Source: an uncultured Lachnospiraceae bacterium (GTDB lineage Bacteria; Bacillota; Clostridia; Lachnospirales; Lachnospiraceae). Taken from it: a stretch of DNA of 64,000 bases. The position numbers were made by a program, and so were the translations under genes. The notes under the pieces are model-generated. The model had not been told where the DNA came from, made no database searches, and saw only the letters and a program-made list of their open reading frames with translations. The number at the start of each line of letters is the position of its first letter. Positions within the stretch are counted from its first letter, which is position 1. Where the stretch lies: positions 4,563-68,562 of the forward strand of contig CAJUAE010000009.1 of assembly GCA_910583965.1 (NCBI GenBank), read 5' to 3'. Positions 24,728 to 32,538 of this stretch are shown here, in pieces.

Positions 24728-25954
24728 TTATTTTTTGTAGAGTGTGGTCAGGTGTTCAACTACTGCTTCTTTGATTTCATTTTGTGCTATATAGCCTTCG
24801 CCGTTAGTCTCCTTCATCTGCGTTACAGATTCTTCGCCGTATTGTTCTGTCATCTCAGCATAAACGGATTCCATATCAATGGTCAGACCAGCGTCTTCAA
24901 ATAATGCTTGATAGACCATTGCATTTTTGGCATCTTCTTTGGCACGTTCCCTAAGTTCCAACTCATAGGACAACTCATCTGAAACATCATCATCCCTTAA
25001 ATCCCACAGATTTTCATACATAGAAAAACCATAGTAGGCCGGCATTTGCTCATAGGAGGCAAGCATTTGCTCGTCATTGTATTTTAGGAGTGCCCGCATC
25101 GTTTTTAAATATTGAGAGGGATAAGATTTTACAGTGGAATTTTCCAAAATATAATTGGTTAAAAACTCTTTAAGATGCTGTTCGTAAAAATTATTTTCAA
25201 CAAACGCGCGATATTCCGCAGCGGTGGTAACACCTTCCTCGGTAATATTTTTTGCGACAAATTCATCTGTAAGTTCCGGCGTTATATTAATACTATTGAT
25301 TGTGACTGCAAAGCTTGCGTCTTTACCTGCAACATCTTCACCGTCGTAATCCGCTGGAAATGTTACTTCTACAGTTACTTCTTCACCCGGTTTATGTCCA
25401 ATGAGTTGCTGCTCAAAATCGTCAACAAAGCTGCCAGATCCAATTGTTAGGTCATAACCTTCACCATTGCTGTTTCCGCCTTCAAATTCAACGCCATCAA
25501 CAGTTCCCACAAAATCAATGTTCACTTCGTCGCCATCTGCAATTGCGATAGATGTGTCAGTGCTGGGTTCTTTGTGTTGTTCTAGGGTAGATTTAATAGA
25601 GTCTTCAACTTCCTCTGTTTTTGCTGCAACTTCTTCTTCGGGCACAGAAATATTGGCGTAATCTGCCAACGTAACAATATCTTTTACATTGACATTTTCA
25701 ATTTTACCATCTGCGGTAAGCCCGACACTAGGATTTTCTGCGGAGGTTGTCCGAATTACAACAAGGAAAACACTTTTACCTACTGCGAATAAAATAATTG
25801 CTGCTAATACAGCGGCAACTGTGATTGTAATGATTTTTGTTGTGCGTTTTTGACGCCGATCGCGGGCGACCTCCTTTTTACGTTCTTCACGTTTTGCTTT
25901 GCTTTTGCTTATATCAGCATTTTCCGCCGTATTTGTTTTTTTCTCCTTAGCCAT
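24728..25954 (-). CDS. Membrane-anchored trigger-factor-like peptidyl-prolyl isomerase
   Basis: Protein of 408 residues. A basic N-terminus (1-40, rich in Lys/Arg) precedes one membrane helix (about 41-67), so the rest should lie outside the cell. Residues about 140-230 form an FKBP-type domain like that of trigger factor (GDEVNIDFVGTVDGVEFEGG, then IGHKPGEEVTVEVTFPADY), and the following region resembles the trigger-factor C-terminal chaperone arm (LTDEFVAKN). There is no ribosome-binding domain. It likely folds exported proteins, a PrsA-like job. GAAAGGATAGG precedes the ATG on the minus strand. Confidence 0.87.
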   Translation of the reverse strand: MAKEKKTNTAENADISKSKAKREERKKEVARDRRQKRTTKIITITVAAVLAAIILFAVGKSVFLVVIRTTSAENPSVGLTADGKIENVNVKDIVTLADYANISVPEEEVAAKTEEVEDSIKSTLEQHKEPSTDTSIAIADGDEVNIDFVGTVDGVEFEGGNSNGEGYDLTIGSGSFVDDFEQQLIGHKPGEEVTVEVTFPADYDGEDVAGKDASFAVTINSINITPELTDEFVAKNITEEGVTTAAEYRAFVENNFYEQHLKEFLTNYILENSTVKSYPSQYLKTMRALLKYNDEQMLASYEQMPAYYGFSMYENLWDLRDDDVSDELSYELELRERAKEDAKNAMVYQALFEDAGLTIDMESVYAEMTEQYGEESVTQMKETNGEGYIAQNEIKEAVVEHLTTLYKK

Positions 25955-26292
25955 TTTGATAACCTATCCTTTCCAATTTAATATTCCTTAGGAACTGTAG
26001 AAAAATTACTGATACATCTTGACTTGTCTATTTCTCCGATTATACATGTCAAAAGCCTTTCCATAGCCGCTGTGACTACGCTTTTTGACATATCTCCTCG
26101 AAGAAATATACTGCGTAATTTGTATTATTTATTTTCTTACAATTCCTTAAAACTGCAAAACCTCATATTAATTTATCACAAAACCGCAAAAAAATAAAGT
26201 CTTTGCGATTTAATTCACAAACATTTCTTACTTTAGGAATTGCGATACTTGCGACAGATGAAATCTGCTGTGAGTATGTTACTGTTCAGACA

Positions 26293-26410
26293 GGACTTAG
26301 CATCTACTGCTAAGTCCGTGAGAAAACGTACTGGTTGTAAGAAAAAATCCATTTGCGAAGCAAATTTTGCATGGATTTTTACCTGTTACTGGAACGGAGT
26401 GAACAGTAAC
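26293..26410. repeat. Three-hairpin structured element, copy 2
   Basis: HP1 GGACTTAG/CTAAGTCC (26293-26317). HP2 outer arms AAAAATCCAT/ATGGATTTTT (26343-26380) with inner TTGC-GAA-GCAA and the conserved TTTTGC. HP3 GTTACTG/CAGTAAC (26385-26410) enclosing AC-GGA-GT. Compared with copy 1 at 2129-2249, stems differ but remain complementary while loops (ACTG, CGAAG, TTTTGC, GAA) persist. It lies upstream of the promoter at 26449, so it is not obviously in the leader of the next gene. Confidence 0.75.
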
Positions 26411-26448
26411 GTGAGTATCACGCCTTCCTGAATTGTGATTCTTTATTC

Positions 26449-26478
26449 TTGACAAGAATAGACGATTCAGACTATACT
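26449..26478 (+). promoter_or_regulatory. Promoter for the two small unknown genes
   Basis: TTGACA (26449-26454), 18-base spacer, TATACT (26473-26478), 41 bp before the start codon at 26520. The rest of the 565-bp divergent gap (25955-26448) holds the three-hairpin element and a hairpin at about 26046-26092 (ATGTCAAAAGC/GCTTTTTGACAT) that would lie in or near the foldase leader. Confidence 0.7.
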
Positions 26479-26519
26479 GTAATTGAGCAATCATAGAAAG
26501 AAAGGAGCATGGATGCAGT

Positions 26520-26948
26520 ATGAATGTAGAGGATATTCCAATACCATCAATGGCGGCGATTCGTGTAAGTAAAGAAGGTAAATCGGCGCTTTTTGAGACG
26601 ACAATTATTCAGACAACGGATAATAAATATATATATGCCATGCCAGTTAGAGTAGATGAAAAGCTTGTAAATTTTGAAGCCAAGGGGCTGTTGAAGGAGA
26701 TAAAGATAGAGTTTGCGCCATTTGAATTTTATGAGTGGAGAAATATTTCCATTATTCGGTTTGTCGAAGATGGACGAAGCTATTTAAGAATCCGAACGAC
26801 GACACCTGGCATTCGGGCAATGGCATGGTCAGATAAGCCCGTAACATCGACAAAGAAAAAGAAAGAGAGCATTATTAGCGCAGAGGCGCTTGAGGTAATG
26901 AATGCAGCGCAGTCAGCCCAGACACAGGCAGGAGGCGAGAATAAGTGA
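26520..26948 (+). CDS. Unknown soluble protein, 142 residues
   Basis: No family recognised. The protein begins with a mixed beta-type region (residues 8-100: KSALFETTIIQTTDNKYIY, RVDEKLVNFEAKG, SIIRFVEDGRSYLRIRT) and ends in a Lys- and Ala-rich tail. The alternating beta pattern and a basic surface are somewhat like PilZ or SH3-type barrels, but the PilZ RxxxR and D/NxSxxG motifs are not visible, so I do not assign it. AAGGAG lies about 11 bases before the ATG. Its stop overlaps the GTG of the next gene, so the two are translationally coupled. Confidence 0.7.
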   Translation: MNVEDIPIPSMAAIRVSKEGKSALFETTIIQTTDNKYIYAMPVRVDEKLVNFEAKGLLKEIKIEFAPFEFYEWRNISIIRFVEDGRSYLRIRTTTPGIRAMAWSDKPVTSTKKKKESIISAEALEVMNAAQSAQTQAGGENK

Positions 26949-27346
26949 AGAAAATGGCGATTATTGCGGCAGCAGTGGCAGGTAGTGTGCTGACAGCCGG
27001 AAATATGAGTGGCTGCGGTGGAGCACAGACAAACAATCCAGATTCCTATGTGGGCGGTGTCGTTAATGAGATTACAACACAGGCGGTCGATGAACTAAGG
27101 AAAGCTTTTACCAGCGAGGTCAGTGATTTTTTTGCTAATGATGATCTTGCAAAATCCCTTGGTATTAGCGCTGAAGAACAAGGTCAAATTGAGGATTCGA
27201 TTAAAACTTACATTCGCGATTACAATATGGATGAGGAGAAGTTGCGTGAGGCAAAAGAATCGCTTGAACAGCTTCTTAAAAATGCAAAAGACTTTTCGGC
27301 AGATGAATTACAGGGAAAGATATCAGAAGTTTTTGGTGGAGAATAA
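26945..27346 (+). CDS. Putative lipoprotein or exported protein, 133 residues
   Basis: N-terminus MKKMAIIAAAVAGSVLTAG followed by NMSGCGG, a plausible but non-ideal lipobox. The mature part is acidic and helical (SEVSDFFANDDLAKSL, then EEKLREAKESLEQLL), with no recognised domain. GTG start overlaps the TGA of the preceding gene (GTGA). The pair looks like a small operon ended by a strong terminator. Confidence 0.7.
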   Translation: MKKMAIIAAAVAGSVLTAGNMSGCGGAQTNNPDSYVGGVVNEITTQAVDELRKAFTSEVSDFFANDDLAKSLGISAEEQGQIEDSIKTYIRDYNMDEEKLREAKESLEQLLKNAKDFSADELQGKISEVFGGE

Positions 27347-27360
27347 GAGAGATTAAAAAT

Positions 27361-27400
27361 CGTGTGTAAAGAGCTTACTTCTTTGCACGCGGTTTTCTTT
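27361..27400 (+). terminator. Terminator after the small-gene pair
   Basis: Eleven-pair stem CGTGTGTAAAG/CTTTGCACGCG with two G-U pairs, followed by GTTTTCTTTT. Confidence 0.85.
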
Positions 27401-27540
27401 TATGCACAGACCCATGCAGAGGAAATAAGCCGCTAAGGCGGCGCACGGGTCGTGCGGCGAGTAGGGGAAGCAACCTTCCCTACTCGATTGCACACGGACA
27501 CCCAAGTAAAATTTATTAGTTTCTGCTGACAGGTGCTCAG
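27401..27540. repeat. Terminator-linked two-hairpin repeat, copy B
   Basis: Begins TATGCACAGACCC at the terminator T-run, as in the copies at 5249 and 51618. Hairpin II is the cleanest of the three: CGAGTAGGGGAAG-CAA-CCTTCCCTACTCG (two arms given separately 27459-27487). After it, CACACGGACACCCAAGTAAAATTTATTAG matches the extension of copy C. Confidence 0.8.
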
Positions 27541-27646
27541 TGCGCGAACGCGGAAAGAAAAATATAACTAAAGTTGCCTATACTGAAAAATATATAATAG
27601 GAAAAAATTCCTGGATTTGATTGTTTTTTATTGTCTAATTGGTCAA

Positions 27647-27817
27647 CATAACTAAAAAGTTATGTAAATTTGCACAATTTGGAAAATAAGCATTGATTTA
27701 TAAAAATACATATGCTACTATTTATAAAAAGTAAATAAACTTGGAAAGGAATAAGATTTAAGTATTTTTCACAATTTATCCACAAAATACCAATATTGGT
27801 GGATAAGAAGTGGATAA
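27647..27817. other. AT-rich region with inverted repeat and a cluster of three DnaA boxes
   Basis: CATAACT-AAAA-AGTTATG (27647-27664) is a perfect palindrome. A consensus DnaA box TTATCCACA lies at 27776-27784 (+), with two one-mismatch boxes on the other strand at 27798-27806 and 27809-27817. Two of the boxes form an inverted pair TTATCCAC/GTGGATAA around CAATATTG. The surroundings are AT-rich. No dnaA or dnaN is present, so a chromosomal oriC is not established; a DnaA-titrating or DnaA-controlled site is equally possible. The rest of 27541-28088 shows no gene, only a TTGACA at 27952 without a good -10. Confidence 0.55.
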
Positions 27818-28088
27818 AGTTGTTTATTTACATAATACTAAGGATGATTAGGTTTCTGCGCCGGAAACATTGTGGGAGAGAATGACCGGGAATGAGACTG
27901 ATCATATATCGCTTTGATTCATCTGATGGTACAAATGGTACCAGAGGCACCTTGACAACATAAGTAAAATAATTAATAGGATTATTGTCTGGGATATATA
28001 CCAAAAACTACTCAGGTCGGAATCATTTGGATGGAGCAGGTTATCGGGAGTATATTCCATGAAAAAGGGTTGAAAGGGGAACAATAAC

Positions 28089-28304
28089 ATGTTAGTAGCG
28101 AAAAGAGAAGTATCTGAGAGAATTGATATTTTAAACAAGAAGCCTATGATTCGGAAAAATCAGTCTACTGGAGAGATGGTTGCGGGATTTCTGGATCCTA
28201 TAACAGGGGCTTTTGAGGTAGCTATGGAGATCAACGATGAGAGGGATATTGATGCGTTCCTTGATGAGTATGACCTTTCTGTCGTGATGATCTCAAAAAT
28301 GTAA
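28089..28304 (+). CDS. Small unknown protein, 71 residues
   Basis: No family recognised. The peptide is acidic with one predicted alpha/beta unit and ends in LSVVMISKM; it contains the stretch GEMVAGFLDPITGAFEVAM. AAAGGGGA lies eight bases before the ATG, which is strong support for translation. It stands alone between the DnaA-box region and a structured, terminator-ended leader. Confidence 0.6.
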   Translation: MLVAKREVSERIDILNKKPMIRKNQSTGEMVAGFLDPITGAFEVAMEINDERDIDAFLDEYDLSVVMISKM

Positions 28305-28345
28305 CGTTCAAAAAAGAGAAAAGAAAAATAATTTCATATGCATAA

Positions 28346-28470
28346 AGGTGCAGAAAAGCGTTGTTAGAGTAGCTTGGCACCTGAGATAGTGGGCGGACAA
28401 AGATCTGCCTAAATGCAGGGGTGGCAATCAAAGCAAAAGAGACGGGGGCAGATGGGACTGCTCCCGTTTT
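28346..28470 (+). ncRNA. Candidate structured RNA with intrinsic terminator
   Basis: Three hairpins: AGGTGC/GCACCT (28346-28382), GGCGGA-CAAAGA-TCTGCC (28392-28409) and a ten-pair terminator ACGGGGGCAG/CTGCTCCCGT followed by TTTT (28442-28470). TCTGCCT can alternatively pair with downstream ATGCAGG, so two conformations are possible. It lies between the 71-residue gene and the hydrolase gene at 28522, where it could act as an attenuator or as a separate small RNA. It does not match the T-box, SRP RNA, or any riboswitch consensus I know. Confidence 0.45.
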
Positions 28471-28521
28471 CTTTGACTCTATTCGATATTTTCATTGAAT
28501 TACAGCAGAAGGGGTGTTATT

Positions 28522-29448
28522 ATGGAAAGGAAAGATTTTTATATTCCGTCGCGGGATGGTGTGCATAAATTGCATGTAGTGCTTTGGGAGCCAGATATGG
28601 CACCGAGGGCTGTTGTACAGATTTCCCATGGTATGACGGAAATGATTGACAGATATGAAGATTTTGCGTTGTTTTTGACTTGCAATGGTTATGCTGTGAT
28701 TGGAAATGACCATTTGGGGCATGGTTTGACTGCTGGAAATGATAGTGATTTGGGATATTTTTGTCCCAAAAATATGAGTGCCACAGTTGTTGCAGATTTA
28801 CACAGAGTTACGAAATATGCGAAGAAAAAGTATAAGAAGATTCCCTATTTTTTGCTGGGGCACAGCATGGGGTCTTTTATGGCAAGAAGATATATTATGA
28901 CTTATGGAATGGACTTAGATGGGGCAATCCTCTGTGGAACAGGAAGGAAAAGCCACTTGATTTTGATGGTTGGAGAACTGGTATCAAATATACAGCGCGC
29001 ATTGTTTGGAGATCGTTTTCGCTCTAGATTATTAAGGAAAAGTGCATTTGGTGGCTATTTAAAAAGGATTTCAAAACCGCGCACGGAAAGCGACTGGCTG
29101 ACACGGGACGAAAAAATTGTGGATTTTTGTAGAGGGAATAAATATTGTAGTTTTTCCTTTACAATAAATGGTTACAGAACAATGTTTGATGTGCTGCAAT
29201 TTATCCAAAATAAACGCAATATTAATCGGATTCCCAAAGAGCTACCACTCTTTTTTATTGCAGGTGGCGAGGACCCAGTTGGGCATTATGGAAAAGATGT
29301 GCAAAAGATATCAGCATCGTATAAAAAAGCTGGCGTGGACATGGTGTCTGTAAAAATATACCCGCAGGACAGGCATGAAATTTTAAATGAATTGGATAGA
29401 AATCAAGTTTATCAAGATGTGATTTCGTGGCTGAATGTACTGTCATAA
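28522..29448 (+). CDS. Alpha/beta hydrolase, lysophospholipase/monoacylglycerol lipase type
   Basis: Soluble hydrolase of 308 residues. Motifs: oxyanion HGMTEMIDRYEDFA near 38-51, GNDHLGHG near 68-75, nucleophile elbow LGHSMGS near 112-118, acid in GGEDPVG and catalytic His in QDRHEIL near 286. This is the Hydrolase_4 (monoglyceride lipase-like) family that cleaves an acyl ester from glycerol lipids. The ATG at 28522 follows AGAAGGGG; an upstream TTG at 28495 lacks such a site. Confidence 0.88.
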   Translation: MERKDFYIPSRDGVHKLHVVLWEPDMAPRAVVQISHGMTEMIDRYEDFALFLTCNGYAVIGNDHLGHGLTAGNDSDLGYFCPKNMSATVVADLHRVTKYAKKKYKKIPYFLLGHSMGSFMARRYIMTYGMDLDGAILCGTGRKSHLILMVGELVSNIQRALFGDRFRSRLLRKSAFGGYLKRISKPRTESDWLTRDEKIVDFCRGNKYCSFSFTINGYRTMFDVLQFIQNKRNINRIPKELPLFFIAGGEDPVGHYGKDVQKISASYKKAGVDMVSVKIYPQDRHEILNELDRNQVYQDVISWLNVLS

Positions 29449-29516
29449 AAAGATATGCGACTTACAATGATTTGGAGGTCGTGTGATGTCAGTGTCCTAA
29501 GGGGGGATTATGTGTG

Positions 29517-30035
29517 ATGGGCAACAGGTTGACGAAAGAAGAACGCTATATGCGAGAGGCTGTCAAACAAGCAAAAAAGGCATATGCGCTCGGTGAGGTG
29601 CCGATTGGCTGTATCATTGTATATGAAAATAAAATTATAGGGCGTGGTTATAATCGGCGCAACACAGATAAAAATACGCTTGCACATGCAGAGATTACAG
29701 CGATTCGCAAGGCAAGCAAAGTGATAGGGGACTGGCGACTAGAAGGGTGTACAATGTATGTCACTCTTGAGCCTTGTCAGATGTGTGCAGGTGCAATTGT
29801 ACAAGCGCGTATTTCTCGGGTAGTAATGGCATGTATGAACCCAAAGGCAGGGTGTGCAGGGTCTGTTCTAAATATTCTTGACATGCCCGCATTTAATCAC
29901 CAAGTGGAGATTGTACAAGGGATTTTAGAAGAAGAATGTTCCCAGATGTTGAAAGTCTTCTTTAAGGAGTTGCGTGTCCGAAACAAAACAGAAAAGGAAC
30001 GGTTACGGTCCGAGAATATCACAACAATAAAATGA
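29517..30035 (+). CDS. tadA: tRNA-specific adenosine deaminase
   Basis: Zinc deaminase of 172 residues that converts A34 of tRNA-Arg(ACG) to inosine. The zinc and catalytic residues are visible: HAE near 56-58 and PCQMC near 86-90, with the TadA segments GEVPIGCIIV and NRRNTDKN. The start is ambiguous: ATG 29517 or GTG 29514, both 7-11 bases after GGGGGG. A four-codon open frame with its own GGAGG (29486-29500) lies just upstream. The 3' end overlaps or abuts a glycosyltransferase gene. Confidence 0.93.
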   Translation: MGNRLTKEERYMREAVKQAKKAYALGEVPIGCIIVYENKIIGRGYNRRNTDKNTLAHAEITAIRKASKVIGDWRLEGCTMYVTLEPCQMCAGAIVQARISRVVMACMNPKAGCAGSVLNILDMPAFNHQVEIVQGILEEECSQMLKVFFKELRVRNKTEKERLRSENITTIK

Positions 30036-30058
30036 GCAAAAGCGGAGGCATTAAATTT

Positions 30059-31000
30059 ATGGATGAGATAGCAGTACTGATTCCCTGTTATAATGAGAGT
30101 AAGACAATTGAAAAGGTAGTAAAGGATTTTAAGAAGGCACTACCAGATGCAGTGATATATGTGTATGACAACAACTCAAAAGATGGGACAGACGAGATTG
30201 CGCGGCGTGCAGGGGCGGTTGTGCGCTATGAGTATCAGCAGGGAAAAGGAAATGTAATTCGACGAATGTTTCGTGAGATTGATGCCAAATGTTATATTAT
30301 GACAGATGGCGATGACACTTATCCGGCGGACGAGGCCAAGAAGTTGTGCGAGGCAGTACTTGTGCGCGGTGCAGATATGGTCGTTGGGGATAGACTTTCA
30401 TCCTCTTATTTTGAGGAAAATAAAAGACCATTCCATAATTTTGGTAACTCGTTGGTGCGCGGTGCGATCAACAGTATGTTTAAGAGTGATATTCGCGATA
30501 TAATGACAGGGTACAGGGCGTTTAGTTATCAGTTTGTTAAGTCTTTTCCTGTTCTCTCAAAAGGTTTTGAAATTGAGACAGAGATGAGTATCCATGCCAT
30601 TGACAAAAACATGCGCGTGGAGAATGTAATTATTCAGTATAGGGACAGGCCGGAGGGCAGTGAGTCAAAACTTAACACATACTCTGATGGAATCAAGGTT
30701 ATTATGACTATTATTAAACTGTATAAGAATTATAAACCAATGGGATTTTTCTCTTGGATTGCACTGATTTTGGTGTTGTTCTCAACAGCTTTTTTGGCAC
30801 CAGTAATGGTAGAATTTTTTGATACAGGATTGGTGGAGCGTTTTCCGACGTTGATTGTGTGCTGTTTTGTATACTTGGCGGCAATGCAGTCATTTTTCGC
30901 AGGACTGATGCTCTCGACAATGAAACAGAAAAATATGCAGGATTATGAGATGAATCTTATTTTTTTGGATAAGGAATATAAAGATAAATTACAGGGATAA
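30059..31000 (+). CDS. Family 2 glycosyltransferase, dolichol/bactoprenol-phosphate sugar synthase type
   Basis: Protein of 313 residues with a GT-A domain: AVLIPCYNES at the N-terminus, the YDNNSKDGT segment, the metal-binding DGDDTYP near 85-91, and GFEIETEMSIHA for acceptor binding. Two membrane helices (about 230-255 and 265-290) close the protein. This pattern fits enzymes that load a sugar onto a polyprenyl phosphate for wall glycan modification. GGAGG lies 11 bases before the ATG at 30059; an alternative start at 30032 overlaps the tadA stop (ATGA). Confidence 0.87.
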   Translation: MDEIAVLIPCYNESKTIEKVVKDFKKALPDAVIYVYDNNSKDGTDEIARRAGAVVRYEYQQGKGNVIRRMFREIDAKCYIMTDGDDTYPADEAKKLCEAVLVRGADMVVGDRLSSSYFEENKRPFHNFGNSLVRGAINSMFKSDIRDIMTGYRAFSYQFVKSFPVLSKGFEIETEMSIHAIDKNMRVENVIIQYRDRPEGSESKLNTYSDGIKVIMTIIKLYKNYKPMGFFSWIALILVLFSTAFLAPVMVEFFDTGLVERFPTLIVCCFVYLAAMQSFFAGLMLSTMKQKNMQDYEMNLIFLDKEYKDKLQG

Positions 31001-31005
31001 AAGGC

Positions 31006-31770
31006 ATGGGTATACCAATGAATTATGTGGCTCTGGATATTGAGACTACAGGGTTAAATCCAAGATATGACAAGATAATAGAGATTGGAGCAGTGCGTGT
31101 CAGAGACGGAAAGGCAGAAGATACTTTTTCATCCTTTGTCAATCCAGCAAAAAGTCTTCCGACAAGGATTATAGAACTTACGGGTATTCAGGATGCAGAT
31201 GTTTGCAAAGCACCTTATATTGATGAAGTTTTGGATGCATTTTTGACATTTGCAGGTGATGATGTACTGTTAGAACACAATTTGATTTTTGACTATTCTT
31301 TTGTGAAGAAAGCAGCGGTAAATTGCAAAAAGTCCTATGAGCGAACAGGAATTGATACCTTAAAAATTGCCAAATGCTTTCTGGGGGATTTGGAGAGCCG
31401 CAGCCTTGGATTTCTGTGTGAATATTTTCAGATAGCGCTTGACGCACACAGAGCGTTAAACGATGCGATTGCAGCACATACACTTTATCAAATTCTAGCG
31501 CAAAAGTATGGAAATGTGGAGACAAAGCCATTCCAGCCAAGACAGTTGGTATACAATGTGAGGAAAGAGAATCCTATCACCCCAAAACAGTTAGAACTCT
31601 TGCTAAAACTCATAGTACAATATCATTTACAGCGAGAAGGATATCTATTGTCTCCTGTCGTCAATGTCACAGAGGACACAATTGATTTACAAAAATTAAG
31701 TAAGAATGAAGCGAGCAGGCTTATTGATAAGTTGCTTTCAAATTTTCGACGATCGTATCCTTTAAGATAG
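31006..31770 (+). CDS. DEDDh 3'-5' exonuclease (DnaQ/PolC-epsilon type)
   Basis: Protein of 254 residues. The exonuclease motifs are Exo I LDIETTGLNP near 7-16, Exo II HNLIFDYSF near 90-98 and Exo III HRALNDAIAAH near 148-158. Stand-alone proteins of this type degrade or proofread DNA or trim RNA ends. About 80 C-terminal residues (PITPKQLELLLKLI...) are of unknown role. The start is uncertain between ATG 31006 and 31018. Its last 50 bp overlap, tail to tail, the gene on the other strand. Confidence 0.88.
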   Translation: MGIPMNYVALDIETTGLNPRYDKIIEIGAVRVRDGKAEDTFSSFVNPAKSLPTRIIELTGIQDADVCKAPYIDEVLDAFLTFAGDDVLLEHNLIFDYSFVKKAAVNCKKSYERTGIDTLKIAKCFLGDLESRSLGFLCEYFQIALDAHRALNDAIAAHTLYQILAQKYGNVETKPFQPRQLVYNVRKENPITPKQLELLLKLIVQYHLQREGYLLSPVVNVTEDTIDLQKLSKNEASRLIDKLLSNFRRSYPLR

Positions 31771-32329
31771 AACGTATATTCTGTGCTTGCGCAATGAGTT
31801 CCTCAACTTTTTCAGATCTATCCGTTTCCTGATAAAGTTGTGCAAGTAGATAGTAACTTTTGCTGACATCTGTTCCCGTGGAGACAGCAAATTCAAGGGT
31901 TTTAACGGCGAGTGTATCTTCTAGGACATCATGGAGTAGTTCTGCAAGTTTTTGTAGTAGAGTCACTAGATTTGTGTAATGAAAATCATAATCGCTTAAT
32001 ATATTGATATTAGCGGTTCCGTATTCCAGTTTTAAGTCTGTGTTTGTATAACCTGTAAAATTTACAATCTTGAGTGCGGACAAGTCATTTAGATCACGAA
32101 GGCAGCTCATAATTTCTGGAGTCATGCAATCTGGTTTCATTTGAAGAATGTCTTCAGGAATTGTAATGTAATTTAGATTGTCAAGAGATTTTTTGCGGGT
32201 AAAATTTGCTTTTTGCTCACGTTTCCAGAAATCTTGGTCAAGATTCTGTTCGATGCGTTTTGTCCTGCGCAGTGCAATAGAAAAAACAATACAAAATATG
32301 GTAAAGCTTGAAAATAAGAATAAATTCAT
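31721..32329 (-). CDS. Membrane-anchored protein with a TPR-like C-terminus, 202 residues
   Basis: An N-terminal helix (NLFLFSSFTIFCIVFSIAL) anchors a cytosolic part. The C-terminal half reads like a helical repeat (LAVKTLEFAVSTGTDVSKSYYLLAQLYQET). No named family recognised. GAAAGGAT lies ten bases before the ATG. The start lies only 33 bp from the divergent small gene at 32363, and both ribosome sites fall in that gap, leaving no room for two promoters; at least one promoter must lie inside the opposing gene. Confidence 0.72.
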   Translation of the reverse strand: MNLFLFSSFTIFCIVFSIALRRTKRIEQNLDQDFWKREQKANFTRKKSLDNLNYITIPEDILQMKPDCMTPEIMSCLRDLNDLSALKIVNFTGYTNTDLKLEYGTANINILSDYDFHYTNLVTLLQKLAELLHDVLEDTLAVKTLEFAVSTGTDVSKSYYLLAQLYQETDRSEKVEELIAQAQNIRSILKDTIVENLKATYQ

Positions 32330-32362
32330 ATATAATATCCTTTCGAAAAGAGGTGAACAGCC

Positions 32363-32473
32363 ATGATGAACAGGAATCACAAAAAAACACAACGGACAAT
32401 TGCAGCGGTTATCGCAATTATTTTGGTGCTGGCAATGGTAGTTCCGCTGGCGGTTGGCATAGTCGGGTTCTAA
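32363..32473 (+). CDS. Small single-pass membrane protein, 36 residues
   Basis: Too short for routine gene calls. A basic N-terminus (NRNHKKTQRT) precedes one hydrophobic helix (IAAVIAIILVLAMVVPLAV). AGAGGTGA stands eight bases before the ATG. Similar tiny basic-plus-helix proteins (KKTQK... IIVVLVLAMVVP) are, as far as I recall, common in Lachnospiraceae. It stands 65 bp before the VanW gene in the same direction. Function unknown. Confidence 0.65.
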   Translation: MMNRNHKKTQRTIAAVIAIILVLAMVVPLAVGIVGF

Positions 32474-32538
32474 TTGATTATAACATATTGCACGATTTAG
32501 GACAATGCAAAAATCCAATTCGTGTATGGAGGATTTGT

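Noticed and set aside
27647..27817. Calling a chromosomal replication origin
   Set aside because: Only three DnaA boxes, no dnaA/dnaN, rpmH or gyrase genes near, and base skew cannot be judged from this window.
28346..28470. Possible T-box leader or SRP RNA near tadA
   Set aside because: The GGTGG segment lacks the following NACCGCG of a T-box, there is no stem I, and the SRP loop signature (GGAAG...AGCA) is absent.
32178..32366. Plus-strand frame opposite the TPR-like gene
   Set aside because: Lacks a ribosome site and is antisense to a well-initiated gene.
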